Position numbers and translations under genes: made by a program. A stretch of 64,000 nt of DNA from Haliotis asinina. Taxonomy: Eukaryota; Mollusca; Gastropoda; Lepetellida; Haliotidae. Within the stretch, counting starts at the first letter, position 1. Each line of letters starts with the position of its first letter. Positions 1-11,266 of this stretch are shown here, in pieces. The DNA is taken from NCBI RefSeq assembly GCF_037392515.1, contig NC_090287.1, forward strand, positions 11,831,001 through 11,895,000. Direction: 5' to 3'. The notes beneath the pieces are model-generated. The model searched no databases. It was not told the origin of the DNA and saw nothing but the letters and a program-made list of their open reading frames with translations.

Positions 1-1200
1 ATGGGAACAGGTCAGATAACATTACGTTTAGAAGTTACGATTAGATGACGTCTCCTGATAATTACTGTCTCACAGTCCTAGACTTACACAAGTCTCCACT
101 GTAAAACAAATTAATAGTTTAAATGATAATTTCGAAAAAATAGTAGATGACAGACCGGTGTCCTATACTGTCCACCTAGCCTTGCTTCTTCGAAGGATAG
201 AATTTCTAAATACATCCATATATGGGCGTAGCATTCAGTACAGTCTTGAAGCAAGGCTATCACAGTCCTTGGAGCGCATTAGTATCATTACTGCCTCGCC
301 TTCCCTGCATTGCCAAAGCTCTCAGTGCCTTCCCTGCCATGCCAAAGCTCTAAATGAAGCAAGCTAGGTTTCCTATCTCATAGTAGGATATTTATATTTA
401 TTTATTATCCATATAGTGAAACATAACCGAGTACATAAAAAGCATATGTTGCACACGTGTAATAAACCCTTTCATTGGTCAGTTATCCGACCATGACCTC
501 CATGACCCCATTGGAATGTGGCACTACTTTTTTCATTCATAACTTTTTACTACAAATTTACCAAGAATGTTCAGTCTCGCCAAAGACGTATATACGCCTT
601 TGGTCTCGCTAAGTACCACGAGAACAAACCAGTGAAATGCTATCAAATACGAAACGTCACAAACATACAATTTTCCAAACACACCGTGTTTATTGATATG
701 AGATTTCAAGAAAAGGTAAAAATAGAGTCGGCTCGATAACGATGCTGTTCTCACTATCTTCGGAGGTCCAATATACGTAGGGACATTCTGCATCAATATT
801 GGCTAGTCTTCTATGGCAGTGAGTGAGACCGAGCCCGTTACAAAACGTCGCCGTGTTCCTCGCTCTCGTCTCAGTGACGCTTCTGACGACGAATAACTCT
901 CCCTTTAACAATGTTTCCAGTTACATGTATACAATTCTAACAGTTACTTAAGATGATAAAGATTAAATTTCAATTCAAAGTGTGTGCGTGTTTTTTTTAT
1001 TTTTGTCTTCGTGTAAGAGTAGCTAGTCAATATATCATGCTCCTTACATAGAAGAATCACACAAGGAGTTTACGTCCATAGTGCCGTATCACTGTATTAT
1101 TATGCGACCTTGACCTTTAAGTCAAGCGACAACAGCTGATTTCGTTTCACGTGGACTTTGTTGTTTAGAAATAAAAAGTTAGACACAAATGGATAATATA
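1..1200. other. intergenic, no gene seen
   Basis: No convincing coding region, splice-site pair or recognised repeat was found. Short ORFs on both strands lack good codon structure or splice context. The sequence is AT-rich and unique-looking. Confidence 0.5.
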
Positions 1201-1204
1201 GAAA

Positions 1205-1349
1205 TTAACACACTTGCGAGTGTGTCATATTGTTTTTACGAAACTCGTATAAGAAAAATCCATATTTCCCGAGCGAGAGCGAGTGAAATATGGATTTTTC
1301 TGACACTCGTTTCGTAAAAACAATATGACACACTTGCGAGTGTATTAAT
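1205..1349. repeat. palindromic MITE-like hairpin
   Basis: Two arms of about 65 bp are near-perfect inverted copies around a loop of about 15 bp containing CGAGCGAGAGCGAG. Each arm starts or ends in ACACTTGCGAGTGT, itself a small palindrome, and both carry ATATTGTTTTTACGAAAC or its complement. There is no ORF inside. This is the form expected of a non-autonomous foldback DNA element. The ends are AT-rich (ATTAA at each side), so the exact boundaries and any target-site duplication are uncertain. Confidence 0.75.
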
Positions 1350-1876
1350 CTCTATCTATACTATAGGATATTAATATTTATATAGCTCACATATCCAGGT
1401 AACCGGTACTTGCTCAAGGCGCTGTCGTATATTTACTTCGATCATTGAACGTCAATATTAACGGCCCATTGTATTATCAGTCTCAACTCCCCGGGGAGTA
1501 TACAACTCTTGCTGCCTCCAGGCGCACCGAGGTATTTGTAGCTGTCTCATCCTACCGAGGTAATCATTCACAGCAGGGTGGACTGGGACACATAGTCACA
1601 GTACTTTGTCCAAGTTTACTGCACGTTGCTGTACCCGCAACTAGGTGTATGCACGTGTTCATGTGGCCACCATCTGGTCATATACCAACGGATTCGTGGG
1701 TTCTTGTAAGTGCATAGGGCTGTGTACTTACACTAGGGGTTGTGACAACACGGGAAGAATCTGCACACGAATTGACTTCAAAGTTTTTCCGCCCGGTCAC
1801 AGTGGGCTCGATCCCAACACTTTAACCTCGCTGGATCACTAGTTATATAGATATAGCCAAAGTTTTTTGAAAATAT
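1350..1876. other. intergenic, old repeat remnants possible
   Basis: No gene was supported. A plus-strand ORF of 90 codons at 1445-1717 has no recognisable domain. The segment around 1483-1500 (CTCCCCGGGGAGTATACAAC) resembles 19785-19805, suggesting scattered remnants of an unrecognised repeat. Confidence 0.35.
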
Positions 1877-3205
1877 ACACTCTTCAAAAAACGAAACGCA
1901 AAATCCAAATATGAATGTTATTCAATGACGTGTAGATCCGCGGAAAACAAAGATACATGAATGAAATTTTGTGGAGCAATGCATTACTATCTTGTACATA
2001 TTTCATGAAAATAACAGTCATCACAGTGATTACTGCTGTCCACCAGGTGGTGTTGAAGCCCGCGCCTCGTATGACCACCTCCAACTGCAACCACTGCCCG
2101 ACAACCCCTGATTACAGATCGAATCAGTCAGTGGATGTTTTGTTGTGGAATCCTTATCTATTCCTCCTGCAGCATGTGGAACAACTGCTGAAGATACTGT
2201 AGTGGATTACGACGTCGACGTACATGTCTATCTTTCTGATCCCAACGGTGTTCGATTGGGTTTAGATCCGGGGATCCGGAGGGCCAGGGGAGGTTATTAG
2301 TATTGTTATTGGCCAGGTAGTCCACGGTGGCACGTTCTGTGTGCGACCTGGCGTTGTCCTGTTGGAAGAGCTGCCGTTGACAGTCAACAAGGTGAAGGAC
2401 ATGCGGACGGAGAATCTTGGTGATGTATCGACTGGCCGCCAGATTGCCTTGGACAAGTGCAAGCTCCAATCTGCGGGTGTATGAGATCTCTCCCCACACC
2501 ATAACATTCCCTTCCACCAAATCTGTCCACCTGTCTGATGTAGTTAATTAGGAGCAAAACGTTCATGACGTCGTCTGTAGACATGGTCTCTATGTCGCCA
2601 GGGGAGATAACGGGATTCATCGCGAAACCATATGCGCCTCCAATTTGCCAGGTCCCATGGCAGCACCCTATTATACCATCTCACTCGTCGACGTCGATGT
2701 AGTCGTGTCAAGGAGGGGTAACTTTTTGTCGTTTGGCACGTATTCCTACTTCTCGGAGACGGTTCCTGATTGTCTCATCGGATTCTGGCTCCAAACTGCT
2801 CTTGTGCTGTGTCCCGGGTGGTACGATGGCGGTCACGTAAGTGAGTTGCCCGGATGTACCGATCTTGGGCAAGTGTGGTGACTCTAGGTATTCCTGATCT
2901 TGGACGGTCATTTGTCGAATTTGTTTGACGAAATCGATCCCACAACGTTGAAGATCCTTGCCAGCTCACTCTTTGCCATCTTCCAATCGTGCAATTGCCT
3001 GATTTCGATCGGCAGCGTTGAGACGTCCCATTTTCGTGTACAGTACCTTGTTTTCAATGTTTATATATTTCGCGTACTGAGGTGATCGGTCGTGAAACTG
3101 TGATGATTGATTTCAGTGTTCTCATCCTCCAATGGCCCTGAATTTACACTCTGAAGTGAATTTAAAAATTAGTTTTCTTGCAGGTTTCATGTTTTCCAAA
3201 ACAAA
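1877..3205 (-). mobile_element. decayed Tc1-like DNA transposon
   Basis: This holds a broken Tc1/mariner-superfamily transposase on the minus strand. The left end carries ACTCTTCAAAAAACGAAACG. A degenerate inverted counterpart, with TTTTCTTGCAGGTTTCATG, lies near 3175-3200, so the element probably spans this interval. The internal coding sequence is frameshifted and scattered over three frames, so it cannot be autonomous. Element boundaries are approximate. Confidence 0.8.
2158..3050 (-). pseudogene. Tc1-like transposase pseudogene
   Basis: A Tc1-family transposase would cut and paste the element through a DDE/D catalytic core. The C-terminal half (2158-2520) shows VMVWGEIS, then QQDNARSHTER with the second catalytic Asp region, then the SPDLNPIEHRWD block and a QYLQQL tail. 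Upstream (2775-2969) is a helix-turn-helix-like segment with TNDRPRSGIPRVT, then ETIRNRLREVGIRAKRQ in another frame (2708-2911). At least two frameshifts separate the parts, so no full-length protein can be made. It sits inside the remnants of its own terminal repeats. Confidence 0.9.
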
Positions 3206-3627
3206 TTTTCAACATGGAAAAGCGTGACATGGTTTCAATGCACCATGGCACAACTAAACGAAAACTATGCTGCATTACTAAACACAATTGTCACAATTTT
3301 AGACAATATTCATTATTGCCTATTTATAATGCTGAGCAAATTGACTCGATATACATCTTACAGATCTTTCTAGACATTTATGAAGTTACCTAAACCAAAG
3401 AATTTCGTAAAATACGTTTTGATATTCATATTTTATCACCCGCCCGCTGTCTTGTTTGGCGAGGATAGAAACACATAAAACACCAGGATGGTCTAATGTT
3501 AAGCTGACTGACTGGTCCGTCCATGTCTGCCTGTTATGGCCACTGTTTCATTACACACACACTGTAATGTCATGGTAGCTATTTCCATATAACACCTCTG
3601 CGTAGTCATGATTCATGTAAGCCATAT

Positions 3628-3790
3628 GGGGTGGCGAGGTAGCCTAGTGGTTCAAGCTATCGCCCGTCACATCGAAGATCTGGGTTTTATTCCGCACATG
3701 TGTACAGTGTGTGAAGCCAGTTTCTGGTTTCCCTGTCCGCGATATTGCTGGAATATTGCTAAAAGCGTTATAAACTAAACTCACTCATTT
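3628..3790 (+). mobile_element. SINE family A copy
   Basis: tRNA-headed SINE. An A-box-like GTAGCCTAGTGGTTCAAG is followed by a decayed B-box region, then the body TGATATTGCTGGAATATTGC-like segment and the AAACTAAACTCACTC tail. It is moderately diverged. The 3' half and its downstream flank recur about 460 bp further on. Confidence 0.85.
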
Positions 3791-3925
3791 GTAGACCATG
3801 CAATTTTGAGGCGAGTCACGAGCTCGGGAATGTTTAAGGGTTTCTAGTCTCCATGTCAATGGCCCACACATAAAATCACCATTTGTCTTAACAGCTGAGT
3901 TCATACAGTTAAGAGGCAAGTTCAC
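3700..3925 (+). repeat. direct duplication, copy 1
   Basis: The 3' half of a SINE plus about 130 bp of non-SINE flank (TAGACCATGCAATTTTGAGG ... GGCAAGTTCACAT) is repeated at 4140-4388 with roughly 85-90% identity. Because the unique flank is shared, this is a segmental duplication and not two SINE insertions. Confidence 0.8.
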
Positions 3926-4111
3926 ATAGACCACGGATTAAAAACATGTTTGCTGTTGCAGATATAGCACTATGATGCAAATTGCGATAAACGACATTAT
4001 AGTTTAGGAGATTTCATTTTCAAGTATATATAATTGAAGGGTGTTGTTTAACTTCTAAAAAAGTTACATCCCTTTAACGTCTATGTTACACATTGTCTTT
4101 TTATGATGGGT

Positions 4112-4253
4112 GTATATTTGAACAGAGATTTGCCGAAGACCTGGGTTCGATTCCCAACATGGGTACAATGTATGAAGCGTATTTCTGGTTCCTCCTCCGT
4201 GATATTTTTGGACTAATACTAAAAGTGTCGCAAAACTAAACTCACTCACTCGT
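4112..4253 (+). mobile_element. SINE family A copy (5' truncated)
   Basis: It begins within the tRNA-like head at GCCGAAGACCTGGGTTCGAT (B box) and ends with AAACTAAACTCACTCACTC. It is part of the second copy of the local segmental duplication. Confidence 0.85.
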
Positions 4254-4388
4254 AGACCATACAATTTTGAGGCGAGTCACAAGCTCAGAAGCGTTTAAAT
4301 GTCTCTAGTCCCCATGCCAATGGCCCACACATAAAATCACCATTTGTCTTAAAAGCTGAGTTTATACAGTTCAGGGGCAAGTTCACAT
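4140..4388 (+). repeat. direct duplication, copy 2
   Basis: Copy of 3700-3925. It shares the downstream unique segment (GCCCACACATAAAATCACCA and onward), with scattered substitutions. Confidence 0.8.
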
Positions 4389-4940
4389 TTCGTGTTTTCT
4401 TTAGTAATGCCATCTAGGTTTTACATTTTTGTATTCTCTCTTTGAAATTTCTTAGGTCTCTCGATAACACGTTCTCTGCCATTGTAATATATATATAGAT
4501 TATAGGGGCAAACAGTTAATCGAAAACAACAGATATTTTCGACAGGTATTATTCAGGTATTATACATGGGCGCCGTACTAATGACGACCCGTCAGTTCAT
4601 GGCGTCTATTGTGTGTCCAGACTGGAACTGGCCGAACTGCTAACATGGCAGTTACATATCGATTCTCTTGATGAACCAACCGAATATGGTTGCCTTGTTG
4701 AGATGACATCGCATGTCAAACACCGGTAGAGGCAAGTCATGACTGTTGCACGATCAAATTTGGTCGAGACAGATAATATTGTGTTTCGATGAATGTTAAA
4801 TGCCTCATTTATTTATAAGATACCTTATAAAGCGGCGAGACGTTCGGTTATGTGTGGTATCAGTTAAGCGGTTTTTGTGGTTAGTTAAAAATTGGTAGCT
4901 GTTCCAGTTATAGCACAATAATGCAAATTGCGAAATATAC

Positions 4941-5013
4941 CCCCTCCTCGCCGTGATATTGCTGGAATATTACTACAAGCGGCGTAAAACTAAACTCACA
5001 CACTCACTCACGT
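4941..5013 (+). mobile_element. SINE family A 3' fragment
   Basis: Only the body and tail are present: GTGATATTGCTGGAATATTA, then GCGGCGTAAAACTAAACTCA. Confidence 0.8.
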
Positions 5014-5127
5014 TCAGCCTCCGAATGTGTCAATGCCATTTTCTCCAACGTTGATGATACGACACTGACTGATCATCACACGCAATCACGGTAAATTACA
5101 AGATAAGAGCGAGAGTTGTAAGTATAG

Positions 5128-5296
5128 CATGGGGTGCTAGGCCAAAGCCTTGTGGTTAGAGCGTTCGCTCGTCAAGCCAAAGGTCCGGGTTCGATTCCCC
5201 TCATGGGTACAATGTGTGAACCCCATTCTTGATGTCCCACGTCGTGTTATAGCAGTATTATGGCTAAAAGCGGCGAAAACCCCGACTCACTAAGTG
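5128..5296 (+). mobile_element. SINE family A copy
   Basis: Near full length: CTTGTGGTTAGAGCGTTCGC (A-box region), GGTCCGGGTTCGATTCCCC (B box), GTACAATGTGTGAA, then a decayed body and tail. Confidence 0.85.
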
Positions 5297-5317
5297 AAGT
5301 ACAGATTCTTGTCCCTG

Positions 5318-5660
5318 ACCAGTTGCACACAAAATCAGTTGTCTGATACACTGGTGCTACCACGGTTTGAGCAAAAATGGAAGTGTGACAGCTGGTCGTC
5401 TAGATCTCCAGGTACTCTGTGTGTCCCGTTGAGTAATTTGATACGGCTCCCATTGTCGAAGCTTTGAATATACAATGTCTTGTAAAAATGTGGTCATGTG
5501 TTTTGTTTGACATTACAAGTGCTCAATAGAGTACACATTCTCATATTTTTGTAGGTTCAGTCTGACCCGGGATTCAGAATCAGGCAGCTCTTCGCCAGTA
5601 CACAAAGTGTGTGATCTAGTCTATGAGCATATAGTATTTAGAACGCAAAATTTAAGTCAC
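5318..5660. repeat. dispersed repeat D, copy 1
   Basis: This segment shares blocks with 17575-17760: a TGGTGCTACCACGG / CAGCCACCGTGGC block followed by ATGGAAGT and GTCGTC, and a CGCCAGTACACAAAGT / CGCCAGCACACAAAGT block. The order and spacing differ, so both are old, rearranged copies of an unnamed repeat. Confidence 0.45.
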
Positions 5661-5765
5661 CGCATTTGGAAAGGGAGTTCATTCAACACGCCCAAGAATT
5701 AAATCCAAATCTAAGACCACGGGTTAAATTTCGCGTAGAGCTAAATACGCGAGTTTCTAGTATGA

Positions 5766-5820
5766 TGCATTTGATCACCTCCTGCATTTGATCACCTCCT
5801 GCATTTGATCACCTCCTGCA
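5766..5820. repeat. 17-bp tandem repeat, 3 units
   Basis: Three perfect direct units of GCATTTGATCACCTCCT. Confidence 0.9.
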
Positions 5821-6151
5821 AGGCGGTGTGAATTCAGAGGGTTGTGACTGATCGAGGCGTACGTACTATCACCGATATATGGCCGCCGGTCGCATCCATT
5901 CCTAGAAATGACGACATGCTACACGTGGGATGAGTCTCACTCAGTTCTAGGACTTTCTGGCGTTGCCTCGAGCCTCTGCTCTCAGGGTGAGGCACCAGTC
6001 GTAGTCACCAACTACAAGTTGACAAACTTGCCACGTACGGTGGTGATGAATTTGTTTGAGCGTTGGCGGATTAGGTGCCTGACTGACAAAGCGCATACGA
6101 TCCAGAATGGGACTCAACCCCTAAAGTACAAATATCTTTATCTTATAGAGA

Positions 6152-6325
<174 letters not shown>

Positions 6326-6496
6326 GAAGCAAGGAGGGCCCCAGCTAACAGTATGTTCTCTGTCATTATTAATTAAAGTCCAAATCTGTACCTTCTTTAG
6401 CTCTTTAAAGCAGCATTGTATAATTTAGTGATATTTCTGTAACAAAAATAGGTATTGTTCAGTTTTCAGCAAGAGGCTAATTGTATAAATGAGGAC

Positions 6497-6657
6497 TATG
6501 GGGTAACGTAGCGGTTACCGCGTTCGCTCGTCAGACCGAAGGCCCGGGTTCGATTCGCCACATGGGTACAATATGTGAAGCCCATTTCTGGTGTCCCCCG
6601 CGGTGATGTTGCCGGAATATTGCAAAAAGCGGCGTAAAATCATACTTATTCACTCAT
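6497..6657 (+). mobile_element. SINE family A copy
   Basis: Near full length: TATGGGGTAACGTAGCGGTT, B box GGCCCGGGTTCGATTCG, body GTGATGTTGCCGGAATATTG, and tail GCGGCGTAAAATCATACTTA. Confidence 0.9.
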
Positions 6658-7065
6658 TGTGTAAATGACAAATGGGCGCCAGACACACAAACAGTCGTAT
6701 GTGTCGTTGTTGGAATCGCGGCGTTTAGCAATATTCACTTGCTTACTCGTTAAGAGACAAGGTCGACGTGCTAGAACTTAATCGAGTTTTTTTTACATAT
6801 ATAGATATTGATTCATGGTGTTCGGTTCAGCCTATATGTTTTATCATGAGAATCCATATAACGAAGGCCCTAACATCGCATTAATGTAAAGCCAGTAATG
6901 GGATTCATGACTTCACTTTGAATCTATGGCGTCAGGCGATAATTATGATATCTATTTCCCCACTAAACGTGAGGCGATTATTTAGAAGGAATGATGATGC
7001 ATTTCAGTTATAAGATACGCAAATAGCCGCCGAGTGATCGTCGCTTTGCTCGTTATTTCAGTGCT

Positions 7066-7214
7066 AGTGAGTTAGTTTAATTTTTGTGTCGCTTTTAGCA
7101 GTATTCCAGCAATATCACAGGGAGAAAAACACACAAATGGGCTTCCCACATTCTACCCACATGGAGAATCGAACCTGGGGCGCTTTAACGACTCTACGTT
7201 ACCCCACCGCCCCT
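7066..7214 (-). mobile_element. SINE family A copy
   Basis: Minus-strand copy: the tail complement is GAGTTAGTTTAATTTTTGTG, the body is AGCAGTATTCCAGCAATATC, and the head complement is GTTACCCCACCGCCCC. Confidence 0.9.
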
Positions 7215-7295
7215 GTTATGAACTGTCATAATTGCAATACCTTGTTGACAATGCCCCTCTTGACCATATAAATAAAACATTATGTGTGTAAATGA

Positions 7296-7536
7296 TGTAT
7301 AAGTGAGTGCGTGAGCAATATTGCATCTGTGTGTCGGCGGTCTTTAAATAATCTAGTCTGAACCAGACAATCCAGTGATCAACGGCATGAACATCAACTG
7401 AGCGCAGTTGGGAACCGTTGGAAACCAAGTCAACGAGCTTGACCACCCGATCCCGTTAGTCGTCTCTTACGACAAGCATAGTCGCCTTTCAAGGCAAGCA
7501 TGGGTTGCTGAAGGCCCATTTCTATCCCCGGATTTC
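7296..7536 (-). mobile_element. SINE family B copy
   Basis: Second SINE family. The minus-strand copy includes the complement of the CCAGACTCGATTATTTACAG-type block, AGACAATCCAGTGATCAACG, GACCACCCGATCCCGTTAGT, and GCATGGGTTGCTGAAGGCCC. It shares the ACTCAC-rich 3' tail with family A. Confidence 0.85.
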
Positions 7537-7924
7537 ACGGATCAACTGATATATAATATGCATCTATTTCTATTGTACAGAACGAAATTTGAACAATCAC
7601 CTAAATGCTACCCATTTTACCATGACTGTGTTTTCACGACAGAAAGAAAATGACGCAAGATAAATACAATAATCTGTTAAACAAAGCTGTGTTTAGTAAT
7701 GCAGCATGGTTTTCATTTAGTTGTGCCATGGTGCATTGAAACCATGTCACGCTTTTAGATGTATTTTGCCGTAATTACAAAACAATCGATGAGCAAGTAG
7801 GGAAAGTTTGGGTTTTTTTTCACTTTAGTCGTGTCATGGAACCGCTGAGCGTTCGATCTGTGTTTATCAAGTTGAATAATGATAACCAGGTAGCTAAGGA
7901 ACGCGTGCGTCAACCGTTACCCAT

Positions 7925-8640
7925 GCATACAGTACTGAATAGTGTTCACTTAGTTCTACCTTGACAGCATACAGTACTGAATAGTGTTCACTTAGTTCTA
8001 CCTTGACAGCATACAGTACTGAATAGTGTTCACTTAGTTCTACCTTGACAGCATACAGTACTGAATAGTGTTCACTTAGTTCTACCTTGACAGCATACAG
8101 TACTGAATAGTGTTCACTTAGTTCTACCTTGACAGCATACTATACTGAATAGTGTTCACTTAGTTCTACCTTTACAGCATACAGTACTGAATAGTGTTCA
8201 CTTAGTTCTACCTTTACAGCATACAGTACTGAATAGTGTTCACTTAGTTCTACCTTTACAGCATACAGTACTGAATAGTGTTCACTTAGTTCTACCTTGA
8301 CAGCATACAGTACTGAATAGTGTTCACTTAGTTCTACCTTTACAGCATACAGTACTGAATAGTGTTCACTTAGTTCTACCTTTACAGCATACAGTACTGA
8401 ATAGTGTTCACTTAGTTCTACCTTTACAGCATACAGTACTGAATAGTGTTCACTTAGTTCTACCTTTACAGCATACAGTACTGAATAGTGTTCACTTAGT
8501 TCTACCTTGACAGCATATAGTACTGAATAGTGTTCACTTAGTTCTACCTTTACAGCATACAGTACTGAATAGTGTTCACTTAGTTCTACCTTTACAGCAT
8601 ACAGTACTGAATAGTGTTCACTTAGTTCTACCTTTACAGC
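7925..8640. repeat. 42-bp minisatellite, 17 units
   Basis: There are seventeen head-to-tail units of exactly 42 bp (start GCATACAGTACTGAATAGTG). Units fall into two types that differ mainly at one position in the end motif (CCTTGACA or CCTTTACA), and the types are interspersed. Because 42 is a multiple of 3, the minus strand keeps an open frame with a 14-residue period (LYAVKVELSEHYSV). It lies about 180 bp beyond the stop codon of the minus-strand gene at 8825-12022. Confidence 0.97.
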
Positions 8641-8795
8641 ATATAAAATCTTCATCGAGTCTAAAACACACATGCCATTCTTTTCCCAAGTATCACCAAG
8701 GTCTTCACCGACGATGCCCAAACCTGTCCAGAGTTTGGCAAAAAGAATACCGCTTTGTAGGTTCTTGACTGTCTTTCATGTACACATGCGACCTC
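8641..8795 (-). repeat. possible decayed copy of gene 3' end
   Basis: On the minus strand this segment contains CAAGAACCTACAAAGCGGT and then TCGTCGGTGAAGACC. In the same order these resemble GAGAACTTACAAAAAGCGGT and TCGTCGGTGAAACC in the last 110 bp of the adjacent coding exon. This suggests an old tandem duplication of the 3' end of that gene, now between the gene and the minisatellite. Similarity is limited and was judged by eye. Confidence 0.35.
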
Positions 8796-8824
8796 CACAC
8801 TGGAGACAGTTTTACAAGACATTC

Positions 8825-9384
8825 CTATGAGTCCTTTGGTTTCACCGACGACAACAGCGCTTGCACATCTTTCTCATGCTGAGTATTTTTCAAAACGCAA
8901 ACCGCTTTTTGTAAGTTCTCGATTGACCTTGAACTTACAGATACAAGGTTGGTAACGCCAAGAGGAGACGCACTCCGGCTCCTTTCCCTCCGTTCCAATG
9001 ACCTTGACAATCGTCTTGACGACTCTATATTTTGTCGTGTATGTAGTTTGACATGTGGGTCAAATGTCAAGGTCACGTCGCTGTCTGGATTTGAATCAGA
9101 CGTTTCTTCGGACACTTGGATTTGGGGAACATTGAATTTCTTCTTCGAAGCTGGAGACATGGTCTTCGTATGAATGTCTTCCAGAGTTTGTCTCGTCTGC
9201 TTGATTTCCTGTTCAAGATGTCGTCTGCTCATTTGGGCATGTCGATCATGAATGTCTTTCTCAGCACGAGTTTGATCGTCTGTATGCAACTGCTTAAGCT
9301 GAAAATTGATTTCAAAATCACTGACAAGACCGTTGGCCATTCTTGAACACTCACTGTATGGTCCGACTCGACGTGTTGTGTCCA
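8825..9384 (-). CDS. unrecognised coiled-coil/SR-type protein, last exon
   Basis: This is the terminal coding exon of a minus-strand gene. In the three-exon model it supplies residues 48-233 of a 233-aa protein. Residues 70-122 are rich in Glu, Gln, Arg, Lys and His with heptad-like hydrophobic spacing, so a coiled coil is likely. Residues 139-150 are acidic and Ser-rich. Residues 171-188 are an Arg/Ser stretch (RRLSRSLERRERSRSASP) that looks like a basophilic kinase target or SR-like region. The acceptor is CTATACCTTAG at 9385-9395, in phase 1 with the preceding exon, and the stop is TAG at 8825-8827. I do not recognise the family; a cytoskeletal or scaffold role would be a guess. An alternative two-exon model begins with ATG at 9573 and enters this exon at 9353 (acceptor ACCATACAG); it is also in frame. 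Confidence 0.7.
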
Positions 9385-9529
9385 CTAAGGTATAGTCGCT
9401 CGATGTGAGCGTGTTCTCCAGTCAGCTGGGTGGGCTTGATCTGCACCTGTGCTTCGCAATTTTCTGGCCAAGTAATCGGAAAAGCCTTACGTCGTGGATT
9501 AGTATGGGGACTTAAATATACATACTTAC

Positions 9530-9563
9530 CCGCACAAATGTTCCGCAGGTTTGGACAGTTCTG
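9530..9563 (-). CDS. same gene, 34-nt internal exon
   Basis: A microexon encoding QNCPNLRNICA plus one base. The acceptor is GGTTGCAG at 9564-9571 and the donor is GTAAGTATG (9521-9529), a strong match to consensus. Phase in is 0 and phase out is 1, matching the donor of the exon at 11915-12022 and the acceptor of the exon at 8825-9384. Alternatively, 9530-9573 is a first coding exon (MVAAELSKPAEHLC, phase 2 out) joined to 9353, which would imply an alternative promoter. The sequence does not exclude either. Confidence 0.5.
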
Positions 9564-9937
9564 CTGCAACCATGATGGTGCGTTTCAGTTGGTCAAACCA
9601 AGCTAACAACCAAACCCGATTTGACTGATCGCATTAGTGATAACAGTATGTGTACTGAGTTTATACCTGCTATTATGAAAACTTTTGACTGAATTGGTAT
9701 TTTCCACCACGGGATATGAATATAATGACTACTTATGAAGTATTTGTGTTATGTAATGATGATATTATTCGTAATCATTCAATACACTCTATATGTATAT
9801 TTTGAAAGTTATACAAGAAGAGCAGTGATCCAGAGAGGGGTGATCTAGGTGTCACACTGTAGTCCAGGTTTGGTTTTCTAGTTTGCACTATAATATTAAG
9901 CTCGTTTATCTAATTTGTGGACGTCGATGTACACTAG

Positions 9938-10085
9938 TGGTGAAAGTGTTCGCTCAGCGTCCATTGCCCATATGGGGAGAATGTGTGAAGCCCAATTCTA
10001 TCAGACCTCTATAAACCTCAGACAGCGTTTATGCAATTCCCTCCAACGACTATCATGAAACATAAAACTAAACTCACTCACTCAC
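9938..10085 (+). mobile_element. SINE family A, diverged copy
   Basis: It has a recognisable AAAGTGTTCGCTCAGCGTC and GAATGTGTGAAGCCCAATTC with the terminal ACATAAAACTAAACTCACTC. The body is heavily substituted. It lies in the first intron of the minus-strand gene. Confidence 0.7.
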
Positions 10086-10654
10086 ATGAATGAAGCAATG
10101 TTCACTCACGACACCCATTAGTACTCTTATGTAATGACACAATATTTACTTCTATGGGCTGTTCAAGGAGAATGAAGAGAATGTTACTCTCAAGAGAATG
10201 AGCGAGTAACAAAGTGAGAGAGTGAATCTCAAGGCAATGTCCACTGCATTAACAGACACCTGCACCTCGTCACTGACACTCACGAGCAAGGGGATTACTT
10301 ACATTTCGGATTATTTCAAGACACCTTTTAAATCTTTTTCTAATATATATGTCCTACTTTTTGAGCAGGATGCCAGTGTGTTTGCGTCAGAGTGGTTTAA
10401 CTAGAAAAGAAGAAGAGACTCCTCTCTCACTGTAACCACGTTCCCTACCAGTGTTGCATGTCACTCGATATCAATTCATCTCTGTTGTACATCAGCCACG
10501 TGTATGTATAGTACTGTATCACGGATGTGATAGGAAATGAATGTGTATCAGAAGGTGCATCACAAATATGGGCCTCTTTATTTCTTAGTAGCGGCACGTG
10601 TTAGACAGCGAAAGGGACACTACCCCAGGTCATGGAAACCTGCCAGAGCCAGTG

Positions 10655-10818
10655 ACAGAGTGCGTTTAGTTTTACGCCCTTTTGGGCAATATTCCAGCAA
10701 TATCACGGCGTTGGGCACCAGAAATGTGCTTCACACATTGTTTCCATGTGGGGAGTGGAACCTGGGACTTCCGCGTGAAAAGTGAACGCTTTAACCACTA
10801 GGCTACCCCGCTGCCCTC
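10655..10818 (-). mobile_element. SINE family A copy
   Basis: Minus-strand copy: TTAGTTTTACGCCC, GCAATATTCCAGCAATATCA, then AACGCTTTAACCACTAGGCT and ACCCCGCTGCCC. Intronic. Confidence 0.9.
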
Positions 10819-10977
10819 ATGCCAGGGTATTTACAACGTGGTTCGTATTCTCACACGGACATGTATTTTCGTAAGTTTTTCTGTTTAGGATCGTTTAAAT
10901 GACACCAAACAAACAGTCCTTTTGAAAAGTCTTGCCCATTGTGGTTCAGTTTACTTCAGCGGAACTGGACCCGTGAA

Positions 10978-11147
10978 GATCCGGATTTGAATTGATCTTC
11001 AGTAACCTATGCTTGTCATGTCATCGGTGCCCAGTTGCGTTGATTGACGTTCTTGCTGCTGATCCCAGACACGATTATGTACAGACCTATGGCAAAAGAC
11101 TGGAATATTGCAGTGTGCGGTGTAAAACTGAACTCATTCAGTCACTC
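10978..11147 (+). mobile_element. SINE family B copy
   Basis: GAATTGATCTTCAGTAACC, ATGTCATCGGTGCCCAGTTG, GACACGATTATGTACAGACC and tail GCGGTGTAAAACTGAACTCA. The middle part is internally deleted relative to 26554-26821. Confidence 0.8.
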
Positions 11148-11266
11148 AATGCAACTGACAAATACTACTGACGGTGTTTCTAACGAAAACTAGTGGTTGG
11201 TAGCATGAGCGAAAATCCATGTTATGAAACGTGATCAAGACCCAGGTTCCCCTTTGAGAATGTGGG

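Noticed and set aside
8140..8721. 193-codon minus ORF with a 14-residue repeat
   Set aside because: Frame openness follows from a 42-bp minisatellite; no independent coding evidence.
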